Shown piece after piece: positions 1 through 10,076 of a stretch of DNA of 64,000 nt. A program made the translations under genes and the position numbers. Under the pieces are notes generated by a model that saw nothing but the letters and a program-made list of their open reading frames with translations, had not been told where the DNA came from and did no database searches. The DNA comes from Agapetus fuscipes (lineage: Eukaryota; Arthropoda; Insecta; Trichoptera; Glossosomatidae): assembly GCA_951799405.1 (NCBI GenBank), contig OX637344.1:3782001-3846000 (forward strand). Reading direction: 5' to 3'. Within the stretch, counting starts at the first letter, position 1, and each line of letters begins with the position of its first letter.

Positions 1-145
1 TGAAGAAAATCAAGTTCAAACAAACAAAAACGGCTGATTTTGGAGGGAATCACTTTTTAATAATACCTGTAAACTTTACATTACTCAAGTTTTGCAACTC
101 GTACTAAGGATACCGATGAATGTTCACTCGAGTTAACGTTCAACA

Positions 146-494
146 TTTAGGGCCGGTCTTATAAACGAGAGATCAAATATCCGTAAGTATCTCGACAATT
201 AACTAAAGGATGGACGCTTACGAATTGATCTTACCGATGGTCGTTCTATAAGCAACTTTAGGTTATGTTTCGTCTTTGACAGCAAACGAATGACGTATAT
301 TCATGAATGCACTTAAAAAATCATCGAAAATACGAGTGCATTATTGAAAACTAACGGATCGTTAAAAAAGCTTTATAGGACGACCACCGCATCGGTAAGA
401 TCAATCCGTAAACGTCCATCCGTTTGTTGATTGTCGAGATACTTACGGATATTTGGTCTCTCGTTTATAACATGTTTATAAGATCGGCACTAAA
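146..494. mobile_element. MITE-like inverted-repeat element
   Basis: Left arm 146-262 pairs with right arm 365-494 around a loop of about 100 bases. The outer ends read TTTAGGGCCGGTCTTATAAAC-like on the left and its near complement on the right; the inner part shares ATCCGTAAGTATCTCGACAA in inverted form. No ORF inside. This is the architecture of a non-autonomous DNA transposon; the superfamily cannot be assigned because a target duplication is not clear. Confidence 0.7.
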
Positions 495-960
495 TAGCAC
501 ATATGTACAGGAACGAAAACTGACAAGTCTCATACCACTTTTATATATTATGCGTTTGATATTACAATGGACGTAATTGCGAAGCCTAGCACAAACCCTG
601 AGGGGTCGAGACCAGTCATATCACGGACACATCAGCATAAACTTAAGCATTCACTGAAAATGTACGGAGACTTAGACGCTCGCTAGAGGCGCTGTTTTGA
701 CTTCCATGCATGCTTTTGGTGAACGTTATGATTAATTTTATATACTCGGAATGATGATGGTACTCCTAAGGTATCAGACCTGCGTGTGTGATTATATATG
801 GCTGGAAGCGTTTAAGGTAATATGGAGAACGGTAAATAATAAATATTGTTTTAAGAAATAGACAAATTGGGTTACAACTAAGATAGCATCACGTTGACTT
901 GTAATGCATTATATTTGCAGTAATGAAAAATAAAAACATAGAGTATACATCACTTCATGG
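495..960. other. no feature recognised
   Basis: AT-rich sequence without a long ORF, tRNA-like boxes or a match to the repeat families elsewhere in the window. Confidence 0.4.
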
Positions 961-1262
961 TCCGGTCGATAGCTCAGTTGATAGAGTAGATGCATTCCAT
1001 GCAGAGAGCCCGAGTTCGTAACCCAATGAAGGGGGTCAGAAATGATTTCCCGAGTCGGCGTTTATTTAAAGCCCAAAAGTATAATACCGACAAGGTGTAG
1101 GTACTCAGCCTTCACAAGGAATAAGTACCAGCCTCCTCGGGAGCTGGAAGCCCTCCCTTCAATTACTGAAGGGGTTGGCGACAGGCTGTAAATATAAATA
1201 GGTTCCATTCTCCACATGCGACCGCTTCGGAGAAGACGCGGCAAGAAGTTACACTATACGTG
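961..1262 (+). mobile_element. SINE-A copy, diverged
   Basis: The head GATAGCTCAGTTGATAGAG is an RNA polymerase III A box of tRNA type; the B box is damaged (GAGTTCGTAACCC). The body keeps GTCAGAAATGATTTCCCGAG, the paired CTTCAATTACTGAAGG segment and the 3' end GTGTAGCTTAGT. Confidence 0.85.
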
Positions 1263-2026
1263 TAGCTTAGTAGAGAGTAAGGATACACGAGAGGAGATGG
1301 AAAGGACAAGTAGGGATTACTTCTTGTGGAGGCCAAAACCCACATATTATGTAAGGTTGTAGCGTTAACGATGCTTTAGAATGGAGATAAGAGAATAGAG
1401 AAGAGATCCAGCAGTAAGCAGCCAGCCAGTTACCAAAAACAAACGAAGGATAAAGGTGCCCCGTCGCTTTGAGCCTTGAAAATGTTCCCCGCTCGAGGGA
1501 ATGAAACGTCGGCGGACAAAATAACTGCAAGTAGAACATGGTCAAACCCGAGAAAAATTATATCAGAGAAGAGATCATTTCTTTTTTTTCAGAAGATCCT
1601 CTGTAACAGGGCTATTAGCTGCGTAGTGTTGTGCTGTATACTGCGTTGTCTTTTTTTTCTAAACACACTACAATTCATATTCGAGAAAGAGCTTTGAAAA
1701 GTTTTGTGAAAAATCGCTGCAAAAGCATTAATGGCCACTTTGCTGCGGCGAGAAATCCAACAAGTATTTTAGCACAAATTTGTACAGAAGGCTTCCGCAA
1801 ATATCGGCTTGTCAGTCCATTAGTCCAGTGGCGTAACTTGCGGTGTAGTGGCTTGCGAAGCGGGGGGTGTGGAGTTCTCTCCGTCCTACAGGCACGCGCG
1901 CAAGCAGCTCACTTATTGGCTGAACGTGCCTTGTAATTATTATCGGATTGAGGATTACTCCGTATGGCAGGGGCGGACATTCCTTACAGGCAAGACTAGG
2001 CAACGGTGAAAAATGAAGTACGCAAC
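1263..2026. other. mostly unclassified; one possible LINE tail scrap
   Basis: Positions about 1600-1690 resemble 16340-16420 (CAGGGCNRTTAGCTGCGYAGTG), the segment just upstream of the type A LINE tail, so a minus-strand LINE remnant is likely there. The rest (GC-richer at 1840-1990) was not recognised. Confidence 0.35.
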
Positions 2027-2340
2027 TAAACTAAGCTACACATATAGTGCATTCTTGCCGCGTTATCCCCGAAGGGGTCGCATGTGGCGAGTTGAACCTT
2101 TTTATTTTTACAGGTAAGGGGGCCGGCCTTACGCCAACCACTTCAGTTGAAGGGGAGGTTTCCCAGCTCCCGAGAGTGCTGGTACTCATTTCTTGTGAAG
2201 GCTGAGTAAACCTTGCCGGTATTTTATTTTGGGGTTTGAAATGAACACCGAAACGGGAAATCATTTCTGACACCCTCGGTGAGATTCGAACCCGAGCTCA
2301 CGGCATAGAATGCAAGCACTCTACCAACTGAGCTATAAAT
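2027..2340 (-). mobile_element. SINE-A copy, near full length
   Basis: On the minus strand it runs from a tRNA-like head (B box GGTTCGAATC; A box partly lost) through CAGAAATGATTTCCCGTTTC, the palindromic CTTCAACTGAAGTGG region and CCCCTTCGGGGATAACGCGG to GTGTAGCTTAGTT. Confidence 0.9.
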
Positions 2341-2637
2341 GACACAAATTGAGCCTATATTTGATTCAAATTAATTTCTTATGTGTTTTTTAAGGGCAAG
2401 GGATTTTTTTCTTGAAGTGTATTTGTCTCTACCCAATGCACGCGCCTGCCTTATGGAGCTGATGGTAAAAGGTGGACGTAAATATCAAGAATATGGATCT
2501 TGAACTTAAGTTGCGAAGGTACAATAACTATAAAAGATTCAAATTTGATGTACCCCGTATGCAAATACGTGGAATGTCTTTTTCGTTACCTCTTTTCATC
2601 CCATAACCTGTTTTATTTTTTTGATGAAAAGTTTACT

Positions 2638-2772
2638 GACTAATAGGTTGGTATAATAGGACTGACCCCCCATCCCGGTTTCAGGGAAATGTGGCATGAG
2701 TTGCAAGTTCGTGTAAGGTTTGTTTTATTTTATTATTAACACAAGTGTTCTTGCGGGCGTGCATTAAATATG
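2638..2772 (+). repeat. RTE-tail fragment, decayed
   Basis: Keeps TAATAGGTTGGTATAATAGG, the CCGGTTTCAGGGAAATG core and a trace of the GGGCGTGCATTAAATATG 3' part. Confidence 0.6.
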
Positions 2773-2779
2773 GATACCA

Positions 2780-3005
2780 TCAACACAAACTGAATAAGTG
2801 ACATGTTAAGCTTACATGAGTTTCTCAGATAAATGCACTGTTAATCCTATTTCCGACAAAAAAAACATAGAAGTGTGAAAATCCTGCTTAGATCTTTTTC
2901 ATGATCACTTCCTTTTTATTAATTCACTTACTATGAGAAGTTACCCCCAATAAAATGTTCTATCCACGATTTTTCAAATCAGTTAATCAGCACTTACCTA
3001 CACCG
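2780..3005 (-). repeat. Rep-E copy (unclassified repeat)
   Basis: Shares TCTCAGATAAATGCAC, GTGAAAATCCTG and the end ATCCACGATTTTTCAAATCA with copies near 35215, 54915, 55780, 56805 and 63150. No coding signal. Probably a non-autonomous transposon. Confidence 0.6.
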
Positions 3006-3224
3006 TTTTACTTTAAATTTTTATAGCGATAAGTACCTTAAATTTTTATATTTATTTGCATGTTATATTATAGATTAACGAGACGATATTCCTTTCTCGG
3101 TCTTCCTTTTCCTCTCTTTCCCCTGAGGAAAAGATTCATGTTTAAACTAACAAATAATTGTTCCACATTAGATTGTTCTGGAATGATCTTGTAATTACTT
3201 CATCCATTCCGGTTTTTCCCTTTG

Positions 3225-4045
3225 TCTTGAATCTTGCAGTGACTGGTTAGAACCGCACAGTGACAAAACAACACACGATATAAGCACATCACATGACAAA
3301 ACATCAGATGGCTTTACATCACAATGACAGTACATCACCTGCCAAAAGATCACAAATACAAAACAACACAAGGACAAAAATTCACACGGAAAAAGCTCAC
3401 ATATCTAAAACAGGGAATACTCGTACCATTAACAGAACATGAAAAAAAATCATGTGACAAAAAACCACAAACAACAAAAACATTTATAAATTAATGCATA
3501 CTATGCTCCTTGACTTAAAGGTTGGTATGAGGCTGACCACCCGTGCTGTAAAAATCGGTTCACTTTTGCCAATGCCACCCCGGTTCAGGGAACGGCGGCA
3601 GGAGCTGCAAGGTTTATGTCCATGTGAGGTTTTCTTTATTTGTATGCACACATGCAGAATGCGTAGGCGCGAACCTATATGTGCCTGTCTGTAGGCATGC
3701 ATTTCATATGAGACTTAAATGTTTACATATCTTTGCAGCTTAGATTATATATAGATAAATGCCATTGCAAAATATAGGCATTTGTTTCATTTTCGGTTCC
3801 TTTTGCCTTTTTTAGTATTTTATGTTTTGCGTTATGTGATGTTTTGTCATGTGAGGTTTTTTCATGTGCCGTTTATGGTATGTTCTGCTTTATGTATGTG
3901 TTCTTTTGTCATGTAATGTTTTTTCTTGTCATGTTTTGTCTTGTGATTGTAACGTTATGTCACGTGTTGTTTGGTCACTGTGTCGTTCTAACATGTAACC
4001 GAATCTTCACGTATTCTCTACAACCAGAAAAGAAAGGTTAAACGT
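3225..4045. mobile_element. foldback-like element with repeat-built arms
   Basis: The left arm (about 3240-3480) is a run of short degenerate units of the type ACATCACATGACAAA. The right arm (about 3836-4000) is the same run in reverse complement (TGATGTTTTGTCATGTG). The outer ends match too: GAACCGCACAGTGACAAAAC on the left against its complement near 3970-3990. Arms made of short tandem units around an unrelated core is the design of FB/Galileo-like elements. The core holds an RTE-tail copy. A second locus with the same arms lies at 38695-39960. Confidence 0.65.
3508..3772 (+). repeat. RTE-tail copy, subtype b
   Basis: Begins CTCCTTGACTTAAAGGTTGG, holds CAATGCCACCCCGGTTCAGG and GGCGGCAGGAGCTGCAAGG, ends CTTTGCAGCTTAGATTATA. 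It lies between the two arms of the foldback-like element. Confidence 0.9.
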
Positions 4046-4327
4046 TAGATATCTTTCTCACCTTTTTTTTTCGTGTCTAACGTCCGTAGAACGCCCAGAA
4101 AAACTATAACGACCTGCTCGTGTGTAATTGGGAACATTCTCACCTCGGTTCCCCTTTTTCCCTTTTCAAATAACGACGTTTATATCTTAGTACCAAACAA
4201 AAAATAACGTGATATTTTTATTAATATTTTTTTGTCATGAAATTCGAACAAAAAGCTGATTCAGAGTCGGAAGGTATTGGGTTCAATTTCGTCAGAAGAA
4301 CTCATTTTTTATAGTTCTTTAAATAAT
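4046..4327. other. no feature recognised
   Basis: AT-rich spacer with no ORF or recognised repeat. Confidence 0.35.
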
Positions 4328-4549
4328 AGTTTGGTCTTAGCCTGATAACCTACATTGTGAAAAATGGTTCACTTTAAAAATATCACCCCTGTTTCTAGAA
4401 AAGTCGGTATAAGTTGCAGAGTTAAAATTCATTTGAGGTTTGTTTTTTTCATTTTGTAAGTACACAGCATGTCTAAGCGCGAAATTATCCGTACCTGCTT
4501 ATGGACATGCATCTAATTTGAGTCTAAATTTTTTATACATCTCTGCAAC
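4328..4549 (+). repeat. RTE-tail copy, diverged
   Basis: Keeps TGGTTCACTTTAAAAATATC, AGTTGCAGAGTTAAAATTCA, GCGCGAAATTATCCGTACC and ends CTCTGCAACTT where the oligo-T of the neighbouring SINE-B begins. Confidence 0.75.
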
Positions 4550-4878
4550 TTTTTTTTTTTTTTTTAAGAAATCCTGTGCGGGAGACTTCCTAGATTCTAA
4601 AGACTCTAGGGGTCTATGACACTTGTTGTAGTGCCGCAGAGGGGTACGAGCTTGGTCGTCGCTACAAAGCGCCAATACTCAAGCAAGACCCTAGTTGCTG
4701 TAAGGCTGGATGGACCTTTGGTGACCGGTCATTGGTAAAGGTTTTATGAATTTTTCAACCCAGCGAAGAGCACATTTGAAATATAAATGGTATATTTTTG
4801 TGCTCCGCCGGGATCCGAATCCACAACTTTCCATTTACGAGTCCGAAGTGTTGCCACTACGGACTAGGGACCGGTCCA
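4550..4878 (-). mobile_element. SINE-B copy without 5S, type A tail
   Basis: On the minus strand it begins GGACCGGTCC directly before the tRNA-like module, has B box-like GGATTCGGATCC, the body CTTCGCTGGGTTGAAAAATT, and ends CCGCACAGGATTTCTTAAAA in a long A tract. It is the standard tRNA-only form to compare with the 5S-headed copies. Confidence 0.9.
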
Positions 4879-4879
4879 A

Positions 4880-5127
4880 CTTATCTATGATGTATGATTT
4901 AAGATGCAAAGATGTATTGACATTTAAGGCTTACATTTAATTCATACCCACATAAGTTTGCGCTTACACACGCTGCATGTGTACACACAAAATAAACCAA
5001 AACTCACATTAACATAAACCTTGCAACTCCTGCCGCCTTTCCTTGAAACCGGGATGGCATTATCAAAAGCGAAACAATTTTTTACAGCATTGGTGGTCAG
5101 CGTCATACTAACTTATTAGCCAAGAAA
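4880..5127 (-). repeat. RTE-tail copy, subtype b
   Basis: Minus strand: TTGGCTAATAAGTTAGTATG at its start, GGCGGCAGGAGTTGCAAGG in the middle, GCATCTTAAATCATACATCA at the 3' end. The SINE-B at 4550-4878 sits exactly between this copy and an oppositely oriented one. Confidence 0.85.
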
Positions 5128-5481
5128 CTACATTTTAACAACTACATGTGAACCATTGTATTTCATAAATATTAGCTAGGAATTGAGTACTATCTCAATA
5201 CGAATTCGGTGCGAAATTGTAAGATTTGATATATTAAATCGTTGGAAGTGAAACTACATTGGAATGGATTGGCTATTTTATATTTTTATGGATTGAACGC
5301 AAGGCGTGATCAGTTCTGCGGAGAATGGCCGGGAAGAGTTTCGTTCGGAGGATAATGTCGGCTGCAGGTACACGGAACTCGGCTGCCTATGATTTATGGC
5401 TGACAACCATTAAAGACATTAACTCCATCCCAGAGATGTGAAAGCGGCGGGATTTCAAAGTGGGTGGATGTGAAACTAACA
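5128..5481. other. no feature recognised
   Basis: Locally GC-richer at 5300-5450 (AGTTCTGCGGAGAATGGCCG) but no ORF, splice pair or repeat match that I can defend. Confidence 0.3.
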
Positions 5482-5632
5482 TCTAAAACCTATGTATAAA
5501 TATATAAATTGTGAATGCATGCCTACAAACAGACACGTGTAAGTTCGCGCTAAGAAATTCTGCGTGTGTATTTACAATTAAAAAAAAAACTTTAAATGAG
5601 CATAAGCTCCGCAACTTTTGCCGACCTTCATT
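5482..5632 (-). repeat. RTE-tail fragment
   Basis: 3' part only: contains, on the plus strand, GAATGCATGCCTACAAACAG, GTTCGCGCTAAGAAATTC and CTTTTGCCGACCTTC. Confidence 0.75.
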
Positions 5633-5654
5633 CATATACATATATCAGGCTTCA

Positions 5655-6110
5655 TACATATATCAGGCTTATTTATTTTAAATTACAAATGACAAGAGAG
5701 CACCGTTTTTGTGTGTGTCACACCTCAAGGGCCCTCTCCAATCAGGGATAAGACTTTTTAAAAAGGTGTGTCTTGAGTATTCCGCGAAATAAACGCATAG
5801 ATTTGGATTTTTACTCCGGGTGGTATTCTGTTCCACTCCACCAGACCCGCAACACGAAAAGCACGGTCTCCGAAATTTGTGCGGATCTAACGGCGCGGCT
5901 GAACCAAATTGATCGCACCATCGCCCGCAGATCTGAGTGTCTGCCTCCTCATATCCATCTCAACAGGCGAAATCATATCAGTCAAATAAGGTAGAGCAAA
6001 GCAATTGACGACTTTATATACCATCAGACAAACACGGTAGACCACCTTCTCCGGAAAACAAGCCAATATAATTGTACATTGAAGCCTTGTTTCTAGTACA
6101 GCAGATCCTG
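5655..6110 (-). pseudogene. L2/CR1-like LINE, 3' end of the RT ORF plus tail
   Basis: Read on the minus strand with small frame breaks, the sequence carries VYRVCLMVYKVVN, then LRSAGDGAINLVQP, then ARAFRVAGLVEWNRIPPG-like text. These are the conserved C-terminal blocks of CR1/L2-type reverse-transcriptase ORFs (LVYKALHG / RRHLRSA / FGDRAFAVAGPxxWNxLP). The 3' tail (minus strand GAGGTGTGACACACACAAAA, positions about 5690-5735) matches the type B tail of SINE-B, which points to this LINE lineage as the partner that mobilises it. 5'-truncated and frame-broken, so not functional. Confidence 0.75.
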
Positions 6111-6204
6111 TAAGAAGATCACAGCGACTAGCCAACCGCTGATAATGCCCATCGGAGCAATGGGCGAAACTGTCCGGAATGAATCAACCAGACCACGGCT
6201 ACAT

Positions 6205-6390
6205 ATATATTTTTTTTTTATAAAAAAAAAATAGATTTGTAGAAAGGAAAGCAATCCACCAACGTATTTTACCTGGCCAGTTGTCTTCATGCGAAAGCAG
6301 AAGCTTGCGTGCATGCAACGGCAGCTGTTGAACCAGGGTCGAAGTTATCGTCGCGGGATTCGAACCAGCGATCTTCTTCTTCTTCTTGTG
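6205..6390 (-). mobile_element. SINE-C copy
   Basis: Plus-strand marks CCACCAACGTATTTTACCTG, TTGAACCAGGGTCGAAGTTA and GGGATTCGAACCAGC recur at 52480-52655, and partly at 38300-38480 and 62222-62395. The complement of the last motif is a B box. A T/A tract lies at the 6210-6232 end. Confidence 0.6.
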
Positions 6391-6449
6391 CCACTTCTAA
6401 CGAAGATCGGCGATCATCATAGCTATTTTGATTTTTGATGCTTTGATTT

Positions 6450-6692
6450 CTTGACTTATAGGTTGGTATGAGGCTGACCACCCATACTGTAAAAAATGGT
6501 TCACTTTGCCAATGTCACCCCTGTTTCAGGGTATGTCGGCAAGAGTTGCAGGGCTTATGTTCATTTGAGGTTTGGATTTTATTTGTAAGTAGGTACACAA
6601 TCAGCATTTGTAAGCGCGAACTACACGTGTTTGTTTGTGGGCATACATCTGAGAGCTTTGAATGAATATATCCTTGCAACTTAGATTATAGA
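6450..6692 (+). repeat. RTE-tail copy, full length
   Basis: Starts TTTCTTGACTTATAGGTTGG and ends CTTGCAACTTAGATTATAGA; the closest relatives in the window are 26845-27117 and 47317-47765. Confidence 0.9.
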
Positions 6693-6925
6693 TGCTGCGG
6701 CTCGAAAAAGGGACTTGGTGCTTCTGCCGAACCACTGTCGCAGGTTCTTCAGCCACGATGTCCTTCGGCGTCCCTGAGATCTTCTCCCCTCAATCTTACC
6801 CTGAATGATAAGATGAAGGAGACGGTACTTCTCATTTCTCATAATGTGACCGAAGTACATTAGCTTTCTCTGCTTAATGGTAGGCAGGAGCTCCGAACCT
6901 GCACCTCTGAACCAGCGTTATCCGG
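6693..6925 (-). pseudogene. LINE ORF2 C-terminal fragment (second non-LTR family)
   Basis: The minus strand encodes RKLMYFGHIMRNEKYRLLHL then IQGKIEGRRSQGRRRTSWLK and NLRQWFGRSTKSLFRAA. This block is common at the C terminus of arthropod non-LTR ORF2 proteins and differs from the RTE-like element at 27 kb. Nothing of the RT core remains. It abuts an RTE-tail copy. Confidence 0.75.
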
Positions 6926-7319
6926 TTCCAAATAACCTGTCTTGATCCCCGCGGCTATAACACCGACATAGCCCGAATAAATTGATTGTTGTGTCAACAA
7001 GCTAATATAGTTTGTATTACGATGATTTTTTTCTTATGCACACTTTTATATAAGCCAATGCGTACAAGGGATTCATACTGGAAGATCTACCACTGCCATT
7101 TCCATACATACGGGGAATATATCTGAATAATTAATTTTTTGAATGAAAATAACTCGGCTGGAATTACAATAGGATGGGGACTTGAATGGAATATAAGTAT
7201 AACTCAAAGTTTCAAAGTAAAATGACTGCCTTCAAAAGCAGTAACTCACGTTTACGTTTAAACTTAAACATAACGTTTAAACAAAAAAGTGTATTGACTA
7301 ACCAGCCCAAATGTATATT
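6926..7319. other. no feature recognised
   Basis: AT-rich; the small ORF crossing into 7320 overlaps the hairpin arm and is probably chance. Confidence 0.3.
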
Positions 7320-8447
7320 AAGAGCCCTACATACCCTGAATCTGCCGTTTTTGTATCTTACACTTTATGGTCTTAGCAAAAGAGTGACAGTAATGAAAAA
7401 AATCAAGGATGTTTATTAATTTTTTATCTTAATTATAAAGTTTGAACAAAATATATAACTTAAAAATTGCCACCACAAAAAAATACTTAAAATAATACGT
7501 TTTTTTCACTTCCGTAGCCACTGTCTCGTGTGTGCTATGTTTTGGAAATATTTTTTTTCTTTCTATTTATAGAACTACTATACATTGTCTAGTGTAGTAT
7601 CGAAACAGTTTTTTTTATAATGTCAATAGTTTTGGAGTAAATGGGGAAAAACTGTGTTCTTCGATTTAATTAAAATTTAATTCATCAAGTAGTTTCAGTT
7701 TTTCCCCATTTACTCAAAAACTATTGACATTATAAAAAAACTGTTTCGATACTACACTAGACAATGTATAGTTCTATAAATAGAAAGAAAAAAAATATTT
7801 CCAAAACATAGCACAAGTATGCAAGGATAGAAAGAAATGGCGGTTGATCTGTGATGTTGGCGCCTAGGGTTTGTTAAAGTGAATTTGGTTTTATGATTTA
7901 GTTTTTTATGTCTATGTATATATTGTTATTTTTATTCTTTGATTTTAAAAAATGTAATTTGTCATGTATGTTCCTTAACTTATAGGTTGTTATGCGGCTG
8001 ACCACCCATAATATAAAAATTGGTTCACTTTGCCAATGTCACCCCTGTTTCAGGGAAGGACGGCAAGAGTTGCAAGGCTTATGTTCATTTGAGATTGGGT
8101 TTTTATATTGTAGGTCCACATGCGGCATGTGTTAGCGCGAAATTATACATATCTGCTTGTGGGAATGCATTTAGTATAAATCTTAAATGATATATATCTT
8201 TGCAGCTTAGATTAGATTAGATTAGAGATTAGCACACACGAGACAGTGGCTACGGAAGTGAAAAAAACGTATTATTTTAAGTATTTTTTTGTGGTGGCAA
8301 TTTTTAAGTTATATATTTTGTTCAAACTTTATAATTAAGATAAAAAATTAATAAACATCCTTGATTTTTTTCATTACTGTCACTCTTTTGCTAAGACCAT
8401 AAAGTGTAAGATACAAAAACTGCAGATTCAGGGTATGTAGGGCTCTT
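7320..8447. mobile_element. giant hairpin element (335-bp arms), split by a LINE
   Basis: Left arm 7320-7654 is an almost perfect inverted copy of 7696-7815 plus 8237-8447, with a 41-base loop. The arms start AAGAGCCCTACATACCCTGA and meet at ATGGGGAAAAACTG. The right arm is interrupted by the insertion at 7816-8229. A single diverged arm lies at 50835-51130, so the sequence also exists in non-hairpin form. No protein domain is visible. Confidence 0.85.
7816..8229 (+). mobile_element. 5'-truncated RTE-like LINE with 7-bp target duplication
   Basis: Starts in the last codons of the LINE ORF (AGTATGCAAGGATAGAAAGA, giving VCKDRKKWRLICDV), continues through the AT-rich 3' UTR, the RTE-tail (7975-8215) and a (GATTA)n end. 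TAGCACA occurs at 7809-7815 and again at 8230-8236. The copy shows that RTE-tail is the 3' end of this LINE. Confidence 0.9.
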
Positions 8448-8588
8448 AACTTAAGCCCGGTAGTTGCATCGTAAGCAAATGTGACTTTACACAGATAAGA
8501 AAAACTATCCACACGACTGTCATAAGTGCGTCCTTATCATTCAGTCTAAAGTCGCGTCGCTAACGTCGAAAATACTGGATCATACCTT

Positions 8589-8917
8589 GTCAACGACGTC
8601 ACCATGTTGAAAGCACCGGTTCCCATAGACCACCGAAGTTTTAAGCAACATTGGGCGCGGATGCTACTTGGACGGGTGACCGCAAGGTACACCGCGTGTT
8701 GTTGGCATTTCTTGGACCGCTCCCCGTAGTCCAGTGGCAACACTTCGGACTCGTAAATGGAAGGTTGTGGATTCGAATGCCGGCGGAGCACAAAAAAATT
8801 ACCACTTATATTTTCAAATTTTCACTTCGCTGGGTTGAAAAATTCATAAGCCTTACAGCAACTGGGTCTTGCTTGAGAATTGGCGCTTTGTAGCGACGAC
8901 GACCAAGCTCGTAAAAA
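8589..8917 (+). mobile_element. SINE-B with 5S rRNA head, joined to SINE-A
   Basis: Positions 8589-8707 are a 5S rRNA-derived head: GTTGAAAGCACCGGTTCCC, CCACCGAAGTT, AAGCAACATTGGGCGCGG and TACACCGCGTG are in 5S order, and the ends pair (GTCAACGAC with GTTGTTGGC). A tRNA-like module follows at about 8725-8785 (GTAGTCCAGTGGCAACACTT, then GTGGATTCGAATGCC), then the SINE-B body to CAAGCTC at 8910. Instead of an A-rich end, CGTAAAAAG leads straight into a SINE-A head at 8918. Confidence 0.9.
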
Positions 8918-9172
8918 GGTCGATAGATCAACTGGTAGAATGCTTGCATTTCATACCGAGAGCAAGGGTTCGATCTCAAGGTATACTCAGCCTTCACAAT
9001 AAATGAGAACCAGCCCCCCCGGATACTGGGAAACCCCCACTTCAACTGAAAGTGGTTGGTATGAGGCCGGCCCCCTTACCCGTAAAAATAAATAGGTCCC
9101 GAATCGCCACATGCAACCGCTTCGGGGGTAACGCAAGCAAGAAGTTATAATATATGTGTAGCTTAGTTGCTA
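8918..9172 (+). mobile_element. SINE-A module, 3' partner of the compound SINE
   Basis: GTCGATAGATCAACTGGTAG (A box) and GGGTTCGATCTC (B box) are followed, after an internal deletion, by TATACTCAGCCTTCAC and the usual body to GTGTAGCTTAGTTGC. Together with 8589-8917 it makes a unit of three polymerase III-type modules in the same orientation. Confidence 0.85.
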
Positions 9173-9310
9173 GATGGACCTTTGGTGATCGGTCCTTGAT
9201 AAAGGCATATTAATTTTTCAACCTAGTAAAGAGCATATTTATTTTTCCGCGAAACGAACTCATAACCTAAGATTAGGAATCCATAGCTTAAACCACTAAA
9301 TTATAGACAA
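9173..9310 (-). repeat. SINE-B fragment, decayed
   Basis: Plus-strand text TAGATGGACCTTTGGTGATC and AATTTTTCAACCTAGTAAAG is SINE-B body in reverse. The tRNA end is too diverged to define. Confidence 0.6.
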
Positions 9311-9822
9311 GTCAACGCTTGTGCCTAGAATGGTTCTTATTTATGCATCATAAAAAATAAATAAAAACAATCTAAGCGCTAGTGAGGAAAGTGTTAGTAA
9401 GATTGGTGAATACAGAGGAAAAATACTCACAAGAGGCACTGTTTTATTTTCTGTACAATTTTCGGAAAACGATATTGTTGCGTTTAGGCACGTTGTTGGA
9501 GTTTCGTACTCAAGTACAGGGGTTTCGATGGCAAAGTAAATACCCGGGGCCAGTCTAGACGTTAACTTAAACACTGCGAGACTTTCTTGGGTATAAAAGT
9601 TTTTCCAAGTTAAAAGTATCCGCCGTTTTTTAGCATTTAGCATTATTTTTGCTAAAGTGTATGCACTTACTTATACAGATGTGATGGTTGGCTATGATAT
9701 TTAAGTTGCGAAAATATGCAGAATTTTTCTGAACTTGTCGTAGTTGGGAGAATAAAAGTTTTGTAAATTAAAATTCAGACGTACTGGCATATGAAATTAT
9801 TAATATGAGAAGGTATAAAACG
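9311..9822. other. no feature recognised
   Basis: Contains a 100-codon minus-strand open frame (9341-9643) that shows no motif I know. Probably non-coding. Confidence 0.3.
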
Positions 9823-10076
9823 CAAACGCAACTAAGCTACACATATAGTGTAACTTCTTAAAAATTAAACCCGAAGGGGTCGCATGTGGCGCTTCGGGAC
9901 CTTTTTATTTTTACAGGTAAGGGAGCCGGCCTCACACCAGCCACTTTCAGTTGAAGTGGAGGTTCCAGCTCCCGGGGGGGGCTGGTTCTCATTTCTTGTG
10001 AAGGCTGAGTAAACTTTTAAGATCGAACCCTTGTTCTCGACATGGTTTGCCAGCATTCTACCAATTAAGCTATCGA
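9823..10076 (-). mobile_element. SINE-A module of a second SINE-B/SINE-A compound
   Basis: Minus strand: GTCGATAGCTTAATTGGTAG, GGGTTCGATCTT, the same shortened join to GTTTACTCAGCC seen at 8918-9172, and end GTGTAGCTTAGTTGCG. The shared internal deletion shows that both copies descend from one compound SINE. Confidence 0.85.

Noticed and set aside
1267..1545. 92-codon minus-strand ORF as a gene
   Set aside because: No motif, no splice or start context, and it borders a SINE-A.
3240..3480. CRISPR-like array of short repeats
   Set aside because: Units are degenerate and contiguous without unique spacers, and the locus is eukaryotic. The inverted partner array points to a foldback-like element.
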